Shown here one piece after another: positions 9,282 to 17,589 of a stretch of DNA of 64,000 nt. Made by a program: the position numbers and the translations under genes. Under the pieces are notes generated by a model. That model ran no database searches. It had not been told where the DNA came from and saw only the letters and a list, made by a program, of their open reading frames with translations. The stretch comes from Shewanella fidelis ATCC BAA-318. Lineage in GTDB: Bacteria; Pseudomonadota; Gammaproteobacteria; Enterobacterales; Shewanellaceae. The DNA is taken from positions 1 through 64,000 of the forward strand of contig NZ_JADX01000021.1 of NCBI RefSeq assembly GCF_000518605.1, written 5' to 3'. The first letter of the stretch is position 1, and every line of letters starts with the position of its first letter.

Positions 9282-9743
9282 TTAAGTATGCTCAGGTTTT
9301 AAATAGCGCATCACTTGTCTTGCTTCACCCTCGCCAAAATAATCGGCTTCAAAGGCGTGTTCGACAAAGCCACTGCGAGCGTAAAGCGCTTTGGCGGGGT
9401 TATTTGGGTCTACGGTTAGATTAACTTGTGTTACCTGTTTTGGCAGCGTCTCAATCAATTTTGAGATAAGCTTAGTGCCTATGCCTTTGCCTCTGGCTGC
9501 ATCAGCAACAGCAATAGATAAAATCCAGCAAACATCGGCCTCCGCGCCTGTTGATGCCAGTAGGTAACCAATCACCTTAGCTTGTGCGTCTTTTGCTACC
9601 CAAAAACTATGTGGCCAGCAATCTAAGGCTTGTCTAAAGAAGAAATCTGGATAGCAATGCCCGGCAAAGCACTGCTGTTCAAGGGCATTAATCGCGATCA
9701 GATCTGACTTAGTCGCGAGGCTAAACTCAATCAGTTTATTCAT
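9282..9743 (-). CDS. GNAT family N-acetyltransferase (RimI-like)
   Basis: A 153-residue single-domain GNAT protein. The acetyl-CoA binding motif A reads ARGKGIGTKLI (about 83-93), preceded by the typical beta-4 strand ILSIAV. Then come VNLTVDPNNPAKALYARSGF, as in RimI-type ribosomal-protein alanine acetyltransferases, and a short C-terminal extension. I cannot tell whether the substrate is a ribosomal protein or a small molecule. It overlaps the end of cysQ by eight bases, so translation is probably coupled. Confidence 0.75.
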   Translation of the reverse strand: MNKLIEFSLATKSDLIAINALEQQCFAGHCYPDFFFRQALDCWPHSFWVAKDAQAKVIGYLLASTGAEADVCWILSIAVADAARGKGIGTKLISKLIETLPKQVTQVNLTVDPNNPAKALYARSGFVEHAFEADYFGEGEARQVMRYLKPEHT

Positions 9744-10545
9744 TGATTAAGATTTGATCCCATTCTAAGGCTGGAGAACCAACAACAATAAAGTTAGGGT
9801 TTTCTAGCGATTCACGCTCGTTATAGGTCAGAGGCTGCAAATTAAGATCCATTATCTGCCCCCCCGCCTCTTCAACAATAATTTGTGCCGCTCCTGTATC
9901 CCACTCACCAGTTGGGCCAATACGTACATAACAGTCAGCACGCCCCTCAGCGATTAAGCAACTCTTTAGAGCTGCGCCGCCCAACACCACCAATTCACAG
10001 TGTTTTTCTTGATTAAATAGCTTAATCACAGATTGTGGATCTTGACGGCGGCTTACTGCTAAACGTAGTGAACCAGCATCTCTACTCAATTGCTTACTGC
10101 TGATCCTGACTTCTGCGCCATTTTTACGTTTATAAGAGCCTAGGCCAGCGATAGCGTAATAACAAACTTCAGTCATAGGCGCATATACCACCCCCATAAT
10201 TGGGCGGTTATGCTCAACCAGCGCAATGATCACTGAAAAATCACCGCTACCAGCAATAAACTCGCCAGTACCGTCAAGCGGATCAACCAGCCAATAGCGC
10301 GGCCACTCACTACGCTGACTAAAAGGTATGTCAGCATCTTCTTCTGATAACACTGGAATATCGGGAGTTAACGCTTTTAACGCATTAGTGATAATTTCAT
10401 GGGCTGCAAGATCGGCTGATGTCACTGGCGTATTGTCAGATTTAATCTCACGTTCGAAATCACCTTTCTGATAAATATCGCGGATTTTTTTACCAGCAAG
10501 CGTGGCAATCTCAATGACCTGATCTACATAATTCTCTGGCTTCAT
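9736..10545 (-). CDS. cysQ: 3'(2'),5'-bisphosphate nucleotidase
   Basis: Removes the 3'-phosphate of PAP and PAPS, clearing the by-product of sulfate assimilation and sulfotransfer. A member of the lithium-sensitive Mg-dependent phosphatase family: SEED (67-70), DPLDGTGEF (88-96) and WDTGAAQ near residue 215 supply the metal ligands. 269 residues, standard length. It lies 34 bases downstream of nudE in the same direction; nudE-cysQ-GNAT-MFS may be one transcript. Confidence 0.93.
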   Translation of the reverse strand: MKPENYVDQVIEIATLAGKKIRDIYQKGDFEREIKSDNTPVTSADLAAHEIITNALKALTPDIPVLSEEDADIPFSQRSEWPRYWLVDPLDGTGEFIAGSGDFSVIIALVEHNRPIMGVVYAPMTEVCYYAIAGLGSYKRKNGAEVRISSKQLSRDAGSLRLAVSRRQDPQSVIKLFNQEKHCELVVLGGAALKSCLIAEGRADCYVRIGPTGEWDTGAAQIIVEEAGGQIMDLNLQPLTYNERESLENPNFIVVGSPALEWDQILINE

Positions 10546-10579
10546 AACTACTCCAACAGCCTAATGCCCGTGATATTTG

Positions 10580-11134
10580 CTAACTTAGTTGTAGATGTTT
10601 TAGTGCTAAAAATAAAGCACTTACACTACGAGATTCGGAAAAATCCTCTTGGCTCAATAAATCTTGCCAGTCAGCCAGAGGCCAACTCACCATCTCAATT
10701 GGTTCCGGTTCATCACCTTCTAAGTGACTTTCATACAGGTCTTCAGCAATAAAAATCTGCATTTTACTGGCAAAGTACCCCGGAGCTAAGCTCAACTCCA
10801 TTAAGTGGGTAAGCTTTCTCGCGCCATAGCCTATCTCTTCTTGCAGCTCGCGGTTTGCAGCCTCATGGGCTTCTTCTCCGGGATCGATTAAGCCCTTAGG
10901 AAAGCCCAGTTCATAGCTGTGAGTCCCTGCAGCATACTCTCGACCTAACAGCAGTTGCTCACCGTTCAGCACAGGAACAACCATTACCGCACCACGATTA
11001 TTGCCTTTCATACGCTCATACTGGCGCTCAACTTGATTTGAAAACCGTAAATGCACTTGCTCAATTTGAAACAGTCGACTTTGAGCAACCACTTCGGCAT
11101 GCAAAATTTCCGGTTTCTGATTTATTTTAGTCAT
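10580..11134 (-). CDS. nudE: ADP-compounds hydrolase NudE
   Basis: Nudix hydrolase acting on ADP-ribose, Ap3A and NADH. The Nudix box is complete: GLIDPGE, seven residues, then RELQEEIGY. The N-terminus MTKINQKPEIL aligns with E. coli NudE, so ATG 11134 is preferred over ATG 11140 two codons earlier. The SYELGFPKG stretch before the box and EGDEPEP after it are NudE-specific features as I recall them. Divergent from yrfG, as in E. coli. Confidence 0.92.
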   Translation of the reverse strand: MTKINQKPEILHAEVVAQSRLFQIEQVHLRFSNQVERQYERMKGNNRGAVMVVPVLNGEQLLLGREYAAGTHSYELGFPKGLIDPGEEAHEAANRELQEEIGYGARKLTHLMELSLAPGYFASKMQIFIAEDLYESHLEGDEPEPIEMVSWPLADWQDLLSQEDFSESRSVSALFLALKHLQLS

Positions 11135-11232
11135 ACACATCCCAGTGCCGCTGCCGACTTGTGATTTAATTCAGTATAATCTTACTATTGTTCACCCAAT
11201 CTACAACCTGAATTTTCTAGGATCGCGTAACT

Positions 11233-11901
11233 ATGTTTCCATGGAAAGAAATTGACACTGTTTTACTCGATATGGATGGTACACTTTTGGACCTACATTT
11301 CGACAACCACTTTTGGTTACAGCTGATCCCTAACGTGCTCAGCGAACAACGCAATATCTCTATTGAAGAGGCGCGTAACTGGGTCGATGAGTGCTACACC
11401 AAAGTAGAAGGCACGCTGAATTGGTATTGCCTAGAGTATTGGCAGCAACAAATGGACTTAGACATTTTGGCGCTGCACCGCACCCTGGTTGAACGTATTC
11501 AAATGCGTCAAGACAGTATGCCGTTTCTTAATGCGCTTAAACTTGCAGGCAAACGTCGAATTCTGGTGACCAATGCACACCCTAAAAATCTTAATCTAAA
11601 GCTGGAACACACTGAGCTAGCTCTTGGGCTAGATAGCATGATCTCTAGCCATGAAACTGGATATCCAAAAGAACACCCTGAATTTTGGGCTCAACTATTT
11701 GAACGCTTTAATCTAGAAGCTAGTCGTTGTCTATTTATTGATGATAATGAAGCCATTTTAGCGGCAGCAAAGCGCGCTGGTGTCGGTTATCAACTTGGCA
11801 TTGCCAACCCTGATAGCCAAAAGCCGAATAAGGTGTTTGATGACTTTCCTGCGATTGAGGATTATCACTACTTGCTTGATGAACTACTGCAACAAAAGTA
11901 A
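11233..11901 (+). CDS. yrfG: GMP/IMP nucleotidase YrfG (HAD family)
   Basis: A 5'-nucleotidase of the HAD superfamily acting on purine monophosphates. Motif I is LLDMDGTLLDL (11-21), with nucleophile D13 and D15. Motif II is LVTNAHP and motif IV is FIDDNE. The LNWYCLEYW stretch is characteristic of YrfG. 222 residues. The upstream gap holds a good -10 (TATAAT, 11175-11180) but no clear -35. The nudE-yrfG-hslR-hslO neighbourhood of E. coli is recognisable here, with the gsp operon inserted in it. Confidence 0.9.
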   Translation: MFPWKEIDTVLLDMDGTLLDLHFDNHFWLQLIPNVLSEQRNISIEEARNWVDECYTKVEGTLNWYCLEYWQQQMDLDILALHRTLVERIQMRQDSMPFLNALKLAGKRRILVTNAHPKNLNLKLEHTELALGLDSMISSHETGYPKEHPEFWAQLFERFNLEASRCLFIDDNEAILAAAKRAGVGYQLGIANPDSQKPNKVFDDFPAIEDYHYLLDELLQQK

Positions 11902-11916
11902 AAATTCAGCCATAAA

Positions 11917-11939
11917 AAAGGCGCTATATCAGCGCCTTT
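11917..11939. terminator. Terminator between yrfG and gspN
   Basis: Stem AAAGGCGCT (11917-11925) / AGCGCCTTT (11931-11939), loop ATATC. A-rich and T-rich flanks let it serve both convergent genes. Confidence 0.88.
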
Positions 11940-11964
11940 GTAAACTCTATCAAGAATGCTTTAA

Positions 11965-12726
11965 CTAGATAGGTAAGCGGCCTTGATAAGTAATAGGGTA
12001 ATATCCTTGACTGTCTTTCTTGCCTAAGAAAGATAGAGCCTTTTTCAAATCATCTGGCTGAGTGTTCACTTCACGGATTTTGGCGTTAACTTGTACCATC
12101 TTGTTATCCGCTAAAACGATAGTACCGTCTAATCCGAGTCCATTTAATTTTTCATCTGTGGTTAATTCAACTTTGCCATCAAGACATGCCAAGCCCAATG
12201 CGATATCGCCAAGTGGGTACTTACCAAATTGATTAGTTACCTTTACCTGATTTAAAAACAGCTTACCTGAAAGCTGCTCACACCAAGGTAACCCTTGCTC
12301 AAAGTTATCAACTAACACACTGAGGTCGCCATTAATCTTGGTTCTAAACGGTAAGTTAGTGCGTCCTAACAAAAAGCTGCTTGGCGCTTCAAATCTTAAG
12401 CCAGAGACATCAAGCCCAGACATTGAATAAGCAACCGTCCCCTTGCCATTAACTGCACTTGCGCGGCTACCAATCACCACATCGGCCTTAACTGTGCCGG
12501 TGAATAATGACAGCACGTCTAAGTCCCAAGTGATCATTTCTACTTGACGTTTTTGCACGCTCAACATATCAATGCTACCCGCCCAAATAGTGCCAGATAC
12601 GCCACTAATAGTGACATTATTAGGCAGCGGAGCAAGTTTTACCGCCATACTTGCGGGAAACAATACCACCAAAAATACTAAGTAAATCACAAAGCCTAGG
12701 GCTATCTTTTTTGCTAATTTCACCAC
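11965..12726 (-). CDS. gspN: Type II secretion system protein N
   Basis: Bitopic inner-membrane protein of the type II secretion system. One N-terminal membrane segment (about 6-28) precedes a periplasmic beta-rich domain. VTISGVSGTIWAGS is the usual GspN opening. 253 residues. GspN is found in only part of the family and is often dispensable. Last gene of the gspC-N operon, six bases after gspM. Confidence 0.9.
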   Translation of the reverse strand: MVKLAKKIALGFVIYLVFLVVLFPASMAVKLAPLPNNVTISGVSGTIWAGSIDMLSVQKRQVEMITWDLDVLSLFTGTVKADVVIGSRASAVNGKGTVAYSMSGLDVSGLRFEAPSSFLLGRTNLPFRTKINGDLSVLVDNFEQGLPWCEQLSGKLFLNQVKVTNQFGKYPLGDIALGLACLDGKVELTTDEKLNGLGLDGTIVLADNKMVQVNAKIREVNTQPDDLKKALSFLGKKDSQGYYPITYQGRLPI

Positions 12727-12732
12727 AACACC

Positions 12733-13209
12733 TTATTTCGACAGCTGAATACGACGCACATTTACATAGCCCGGAGTATCCGATTCGGCCAAATCTAAAC
12801 TCTCTAACGATAAGCCTTTATTTTGCACTAGCTCGTTAAGGTAATTCAGTAACGTATCGAATGGTACTTCATCCATCCATACTTGAATTTTATTGCCTTG
12901 AGGCTGCATACGGGTGATCTCTAATCCAAACGCACCAGCGGTTTGGTTTACTGCCGCGCTTAAACTGCCTCTAAAGGCATTGTTAGTACCACTTTGTTTC
13001 AAGCCTGCAATACGGTTAGCAGTTTGTTTAACATAGTTCAGCGTGCTTTGCTGACCTTCTAAACGACGCTGCGCTTCAGCTTCAGCATTGGCTATCGGTG
13101 TCCAAACACCCCAGTATAGAATGCCTATTACCAAGACCACACCACAGGCTGAGACCATCTGCTTTTCACGTAAAACTAAGCCGTTCCACCACGCTTTTAA
13201 GTTTTCCAT
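12733..13209 (-). CDS. gspM: Type II secretion system protein M
   Basis: Inner-membrane platform protein that partners GspL. 158 residues: a short cytoplasmic N-terminus, one membrane segment (about 18-38), then a periplasmic ferredoxin-like domain. LREKQMV before the membrane segment is the usual signature. AAGGAG precedes the ATG, which starts right after the gspL stop. Confidence 0.93.
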   Translation of the reverse strand: MENLKAWWNGLVLREKQMVSACGVVLVIGILYWGVWTPIANAEAEAQRRLEGQQSTLNYVKQTANRIAGLKQSGTNNAFRGSLSAAVNQTAGAFGLEITRMQPQGNKIQVWMDEVPFDTLLNYLNELVQNKGLSLESLDLAESDTPGYVNVRRIQLSK

Positions 13210-13210
13210 C

Positions 13211-14398
13211 TTATTTGCTCCTTATGGTTAAGGTGCTGGTGACTTCTGACTCACCGCTATTCATCGCACCACCTGTGAGCTGATAAGAACCCGCAATAAG
13301 CTCTTTAAACTTCTCGATTTGCTCATAGTTTTTCGCAGTAACTTGCATACGAATCTCATTACGAGCGCTATCAAATCGTAACGTTGTAGGTTTAAGTGCT
13401 GGCACTTGCGCAAAAGCATCTTGCATCCCCGAAAGCATGACAAAAAACTCACTACCACTGCCACCACCTTGCAATGTGCGCACGTAACTGCCCATTTGTG
13501 ACCGTAGGTTAACTACCCGAGAACTTCCCGGCACAACCTGCTTATAGATCTGCTCGCTTTGCGCTTGTAACTCAGCTGCAGCGCTATTCATTTGATGAAT
13601 ATTGAGACCTTTATTAACAAGTGCCAAAATAATCACTACTGCAAAGGCAATTGCCGCGTTTCGCCACAACAGTAAATGCTTACCATACTCTTTCTTTGGC
13701 TTATAAATACCTGATAGCAAATTCATTGGCGCATTGAGCAAGCCCTTAGCTAGCACCAACATAGGTAAATCGAGCGGCTGCGGTTTTATCTCCGCTCCGC
13801 TTAATTGCAACTCGGTATAACCAGCGACAGTGGTTTGCGCATCTGCTGTTAATAATTGTGGCAATGCCATATCGAGCCAAGTTTGACTCAAACTCACTCC
13901 GCTACCTGCACCTGTACGCAGCAATATCTCTTCACCTAAATTCATTGCCGCCCAATCGCAGTCAACAAGCGGTAGCGCTAAGCAATCAGGTACAATACAT
14001 TTAGCCTTAAGCCCTGCATCACTGAGCCACTCCATCCAAGTTTGCATCTGCTCGTGTGCTACAACAGCAATACTTAGTGCATCACCGTTACGTGGACCCG
14101 TCACAAAATGTAGCTCATCAACGTTTTGCGCTAAGTTTTCTTCCAGCATAAAGGGTAATGCTTTAATCGCTTGGCGCTGGCTTTTTTCAGGTAGATCGAC
14201 TTCAGTCAGTGTAATGCTTGATGCTGGCACCAAAACATCAACACCGCGATTACCCGCTCTTTCAGTAAGAGTCGATAGTGCACCGGCATTGCTAAGCTCG
14301 CCAGAACCTATAATTTCTTGCTCCTGTTCAGACCAAACTAGCCATGAGCAGGGTTGCTCTGCGGTTTGTCCTAAACGGATAAATAGTCTTTCACTCAC
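13211..14398 (-). CDS. gspL: Type II secretion system protein L
   Basis: Platform protein that recruits the GspE ATPase. The long frame opens with an ATG at 14461 inside gspK. The better start is GTG 14398, with GGAG eight bases upstream, giving VSERLFIRLG, the normal GspL N-terminus (395 residues). The cytoplasmic actin-like domain spans about 1-240, a membrane segment about 250-268, and the rest is a periplasmic ferredoxin-like domain. With this start, gspK and gspL do not overlap. Confidence 0.92.
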   Translation of the reverse strand: MSERLFIRLGQTAEQPCSWLVWSEQEQEIIGSGELSNAGALSTLTERAGNRGVDVLVPASSITLTEVDLPEKSQRQAIKALPFMLEENLAQNVDELHFVTGPRNGDALSIAVVAHEQMQTWMEWLSDAGLKAKCIVPDCLALPLVDCDWAAMNLGEEILLRTGAGSGVSLSQTWLDMALPQLLTADAQTTVAGYTELQLSGAEIKPQPLDLPMLVLAKGLLNAPMNLLSGIYKPKKEYGKHLLLWRNAAIAFAVVIILALVNKGLNIHQMNSAAAELQAQSEQIYKQVVPGSSRVVNLRSQMGSYVRTLQGGGSGSEFFVMLSGMQDAFAQVPALKPTTLRFDSARNEIRMQVTAKNYEQIEKFKELIAGSYQLTGGAMNSGESEVTSTLTIRSK

Positions 14399-14444
14399 TG
14401 ATTTATCTCCACAAGCCTCTTTAAACGTATTTAAAGGACTGTTG

Positions 14445-15425
14445 TTATTTTTGCCCGCCAAACTGGCGAGATAACACTTCTAATTTTTTACTGTCGCCAT
14501 ATAACACGCTTTCCAACCTGAAAACGGCAGTATCTACTTTGGCTGCCGCATCGAGTTGGAAGTACTTGCTGGTTACCCCAAAGCTCGATTTAAGCTTAGC
14601 GTCGCCCGCTAGCGAGGCCACCGATGAGTTTTCCCAAAATTCATTAATATCTTCGTAACCATCAATTGGTCGTTGATTAATAATGCTCTCTGCTTCACCA
14701 ACAGAGATCTTGTTATCAAACATACCTGCAATAATGGCCGCATGCTCAACTGGCACAGTATTGACGTTTAATACCTGTGTTGTGTTTCCTGGGATTGCAC
14801 AAACATATGGCGCCAATTTTAAATAAATATCTTGAGTGAACCCCATTACCGCTCGTAACTCACTCTTATGGCTCATCAAGGTGTTCGCTGCTCGATAAGG
14901 CACATGACGCGATTCATACTCTGCATCTTCAGCACCATAAGGACTGCTAACCGTGTCTTCATCAATATAATCTTTGGTCGTTTGCGCTAAACGCTCTGCG
15001 GCAAACTCATCCATTCCCAAGGCAACTAATAAACCTTTAAACTGCACGGCTGGTAATGGCATTTTCGGCTGACCATTTTCCACCTTCTCGCTTGGAGCAG
15101 ATAAAGAGTTGATATTAAAACAAGCTCGCATATCTGTAATCTTTCCGGCTATCTCTCCCTTTTCTGCAGGAAATATCACATCAGCTAACGCCCAGTATTG
15201 CTGCAAATGCACCGTATCTGAGTCTTCTAAATCTTGTTTTAGTACCTTTTTAGCAATCTCTTCCGCTGATATCGCATACCAAAAAGCCTGATCATACTGC
15301 GCCATATTCAAAGTACGTCTAACTGACAACTGATTACGCGAGGTAATATTGGTGGCAATAATCGCGACCATAGCCACAATCAATAACACCACAATCAGAG
15401 CCACACCGCGCTGCTTAGAAGGCAT
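14445..15425 (-). CDS. gspK: Type II secretion minor pseudopilin K
   Basis: Tip pseudopilin forming the I-J-K complex. Prepilin cleavage is expected at G7|V8 in KQRGVALIVVLLIVA. Position +5 is valine, not glutamate, which is normal for GspK alone among the pseudopilins. The large alpha domain (about 100-210) is present; 326 residues. The start is ATG 15425 with GGAGGT eight bases upstream; the GTG one codon earlier overlaps the gspJ stop. Confidence 0.93.
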   Translation of the reverse strand: MPSKQRGVALIVVLLIVAMVAIIATNITSRNQLSVRRTLNMAQYDQAFWYAISAEEIAKKVLKQDLEDSDTVHLQQYWALADVIFPAEKGEIAGKITDMRACFNINSLSAPSEKVENGQPKMPLPAVQFKGLLVALGMDEFAAERLAQTTKDYIDEDTVSSPYGAEDAEYESRHVPYRAANTLMSHKSELRAVMGFTQDIYLKLAPYVCAIPGNTTQVLNVNTVPVEHAAIIAGMFDNKISVGEAESIINQRPIDGYEDINEFWENSSVASLAGDAKLKSSFGVTSKYFQLDAAAKVDTAVFRLESVLYGDSKKLEVLSRQFGGQK

Positions 15426-15427
15426 CA

Positions 15428-16156
15428 CTACTCACCTCCGCCGTTGTTGTCATCCGGCTTTGAGTCATCCTTGTTGTCATCGCCGTTATTATTGCCGCCG
15501 TTATTATTACCGCCATTGTTGCTGTCATCATTACTGCCAGCTAACGCACCTTTGGGCACTAAAAATTTACGTTGAACTTTACCAATGTCTTCAAATTCAA
15601 TTTCGATAGCGATGGCTTTAGGCAGCTTAGTCGCGTCTGTTTTACGCTCCCATTTATCATCAGCAAAAAAAGCATATTCGACTGAAATAACCTTATCCAT
15701 AATCACTGTTTTAATTGGCTCTGCACCAAATTCAGGCTCAGGATAAGGGTAATACCAACGCTGTAACTGTCCTTCCATTACCACGTATGCCACAGACTGC
15801 AGGCTACCTCTTGGTAAAAGACCATCTGGATTTAGCCAACCCAAGCGAAAAAACACTAATGACTCAGATTCTGAGTCGAGCATATTACTGCCCGTCTGAA
15901 ATACTGTGGTGCCACGACCCCCTTCTAATAACCTAGGCGTACGCGCAACCATTTGATTTAAATCGCGCTCAATAATGCCAAATCCCTGCTGCATCGCTTT
16001 TAGCTTAGCGGCGAAGTCGCGAGTAGCAGTATCGTTCTGCATCACAGTACTCAACACGGTATTTGCCGCTAACCCTAACATGGCAAAAATTGCTATTGCG
16101 ATAAGCATTTCGAGCAGCGTAAAGCCGCGCATTGACTTAATCCGCTTTAAGAACAT
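15428..16156 (-). CDS. gspJ: Type II secretion minor pseudopilin J
   Basis: Tip pseudopilin. Cleavage site G|F in MRGFTLLEMLIAIAIF, with E at +5. The fold ends at about residue 205 (FLVPKGAL). The remaining 35 or so residues are a low-complexity tail of Asn, Gly, Asp and Ser encoded by repetitive GGC/AAT/GAT codons, not typical of GspJ. 242 residues. Overlaps gspI by 20 bases. ATG 16132, just before RGFTLLE, is an alternative start. Confidence 0.9.
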   Translation of the reverse strand: MFLKRIKSMRGFTLLEMLIAIAIFAMLGLAANTVLSTVMQNDTATRDFAAKLKAMQQGFGIIERDLNQMVARTPRLLEGGRGTTVFQTGSNMLDSESESLVFFRLGWLNPDGLLPRGSLQSVAYVVMEGQLQRWYYPYPEPEFGAEPIKTVIMDKVISVEYAFFADDKWERKTDATKLPKAIAIEIEFEDIGKVQRKFLVPKGALAGSNDDSNNGGNNNGGNNNGDDNKDDSKPDDNNGGGE

Positions 16157-16508
16157 AACTACTCACTTCAGCGATGGTCCGAGTAAACCGTTCATCATCG
16201 CTAATACTAATGCGGATCATTCTAAAATTATCATCGGTCGTTTTAATGACCTCTTTGCGCCAATACCAGTCTTTATTGGCAAGCTCGACTTGACCGTCTT
16301 TGCGACCAATATCGGGAAACTTAGGCTCTAAGCGCGCATCAACCATCTGGTTGTGGGCAACCCATTGCGCCATGGTGCGCTCTTCTAAAATCGGCATATT
16401 AGCGATCTGCTCGCTTAAACTCTTAGTAATCGACACAGCAGCAATAGAGAACACGGCGAGCGCTACAATGACTTCTAGTAAGGTCATGCCTTTTTGCTTA
16501 GTCGCCAT
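16137..16508 (-). CDS. gspI: Type II secretion minor pseudopilin I
   Basis: Minor pseudopilin that nucleates the tip complex. Leader MATKQKG, cleavage before M8 in GMTLLEVIVALAVFS, with E at +5. 123 residues, the usual size. Starts two bases after the gspH stop. Confidence 0.93.
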   Translation of the reverse strand: MATKQKGMTLLEVIVALAVFSIAAVSITKSLSEQIANMPILEERTMAQWVAHNQMVDARLEPKFPDIGRKDGQVELANKDWYWRKEVIKTTDDNFRMIRISISDDERFTRTIAEVSSYVLKAD

Positions 16509-16510
16509 GG

Positions 16511-17104
16511 CTATAAGACTTCTTCATCTTCAAAACCCATGCGCAAACGCCCAAGCGCATCACCAAATACAACGACCTCTATGTCTTGTTGCATTTCATC
16601 TTCACTGACAAAGGCCAGCTCAAACGCACTCATCTCACCGCTTGGAAACAGTAAAATTTGCGGTTCAGGAAACTTTTTTTTATCTTCTGCAGACTTTTCA
16701 ATTAACGGCTCGTCAAACCAAGAGTCTTGTTCTTCGTCCTCTTGCACCAAAGGTAAACCGTCAAGTACCAGTACCAACTCAACTCCGGGGTCCATTTGTC
16801 TTTCAGCCAATAGTCTATCTTGCTCTAATGGCTTCCATTTACCCTCGTCGTAATACACATATTTATAGCCAGTGTCTTCGACCACAATGCCAACAAAATG
16901 GCCACTGAGTACTGTTTCATCCAGCACCATTTCTGTGGCCATCATAAATTGCTGCGCTGAGCGCTCAAGCGCCTTCTCTTTACTTGCTCCGCTCATCCCA
17001 AGGGTGACAGCGGTTGCTGCTAGTCCCATAAGCAAAACAACGAGCAACACCTCCATTAAGGTGAAGCCCGTTTGGCGACTAACGTTCACGCGCGAAAATA
17101 CCAT
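16511..17104 (-). CDS. gspH: Type II secretion minor pseudopilin H
   Basis: Minor pseudopilin linking the tip to the GspG shaft. Cleavage at G13|F14 in QTGFTLMEVLLVVLLMG. 197 residues. The ATG follows the gspG stop directly (TAAATG) with a weak ribosome site. This suggests coupling, or an in-frame GTG at codon 7 as an alternative start. Confidence 0.92.
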   Translation of the reverse strand: MVFSRVNVSRQTGFTLMEVLLVVLLMGLAATAVTLGMSGASKEKALERSAQQFMMATEMVLDETVLSGHFVGIVVEDTGYKYVYYDEGKWKPLEQDRLLAERQMDPGVELVLVLDGLPLVQEDEEQDSWFDEPLIEKSAEDKKKFPEPQILLFPSGEMSAFELAFVSEDEMQQDIEVVVFGDALGRLRMGFEDEEVL

Positions 17105-17539
17105 TTACTGGAAGTTCTGTAGATTCCAGTTACCGATATCATCTTCAGTACCTGGTTGGCCATCAGGGCCTGCACTGAAGATATCTAATTTGCCATTTTC
17201 ACCTGGACTTAGTAATAGATAGTCATTGCGCCATGGATCTTGTGGTAAACGCTTAACATAACCATCTGCACGGTAGTTGCGTGGCTCAGGTGAGATTGTT
17301 GGCTTTTGTACTAAGGCTTCTAGACCTTGTTCTGTAGTTGGATATACGCTGTTATCTAACTTGTACATATCCAATGCATTTTCTAATGCCACGATGTCAG
17401 AAACAGCTTTTTGTTGGTCAGCTTTATCTTTGTTACCCATTAGGTTTGGCACAACCATAGAGGCCAAAATACCCAAAATCACGATAACCACCATGACTTC
17501 TAAAAGAGTAAAACCTTTTTGCTTGTTACGTGTTTGCAT
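17105..17539 (-). CDS. gspG: Type II secretion major pseudopilin G
   Basis: Forms the pseudopilus shaft in the periplasm. Leader MQTRNKQKG, then FTLLEVMVVIVILGILA with E at +5. The C-terminal calcium-loop region is present (PWRNDYLLLSPGENG, then FSAGPDGQPGTEDDIGNW). 144 residues. A 50-base gap from gspF contains AGGAA before the ATG. Confidence 0.96.
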   Translation of the reverse strand: MQTRNKQKGFTLLEVMVVIVILGILASMVVPNLMGNKDKADQQKAVSDIVALENALDMYKLDNSVYPTTEQGLEALVQKPTISPEPRNYRADGYVKRLPQDPWRNDYLLLSPGENGKLDIFSAGPDGQPGTEDDIGNWNLQNFQ

Positions 17540-17589
17540 TTACAAATTCCTTAAACTAAAAATCTCATGCTTCAATTAGCAATTGAGCA

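Noticed and set aside
14445..14461. Overlap of gspK and gspL
   Set aside because: Disappears when gspL starts at GTG 14398.
15349..15609. His/Tyr/Cys-rich frame opposite gspJ-gspK
   Set aside because: Antisense shadow of the repetitive GspJ tail codons.
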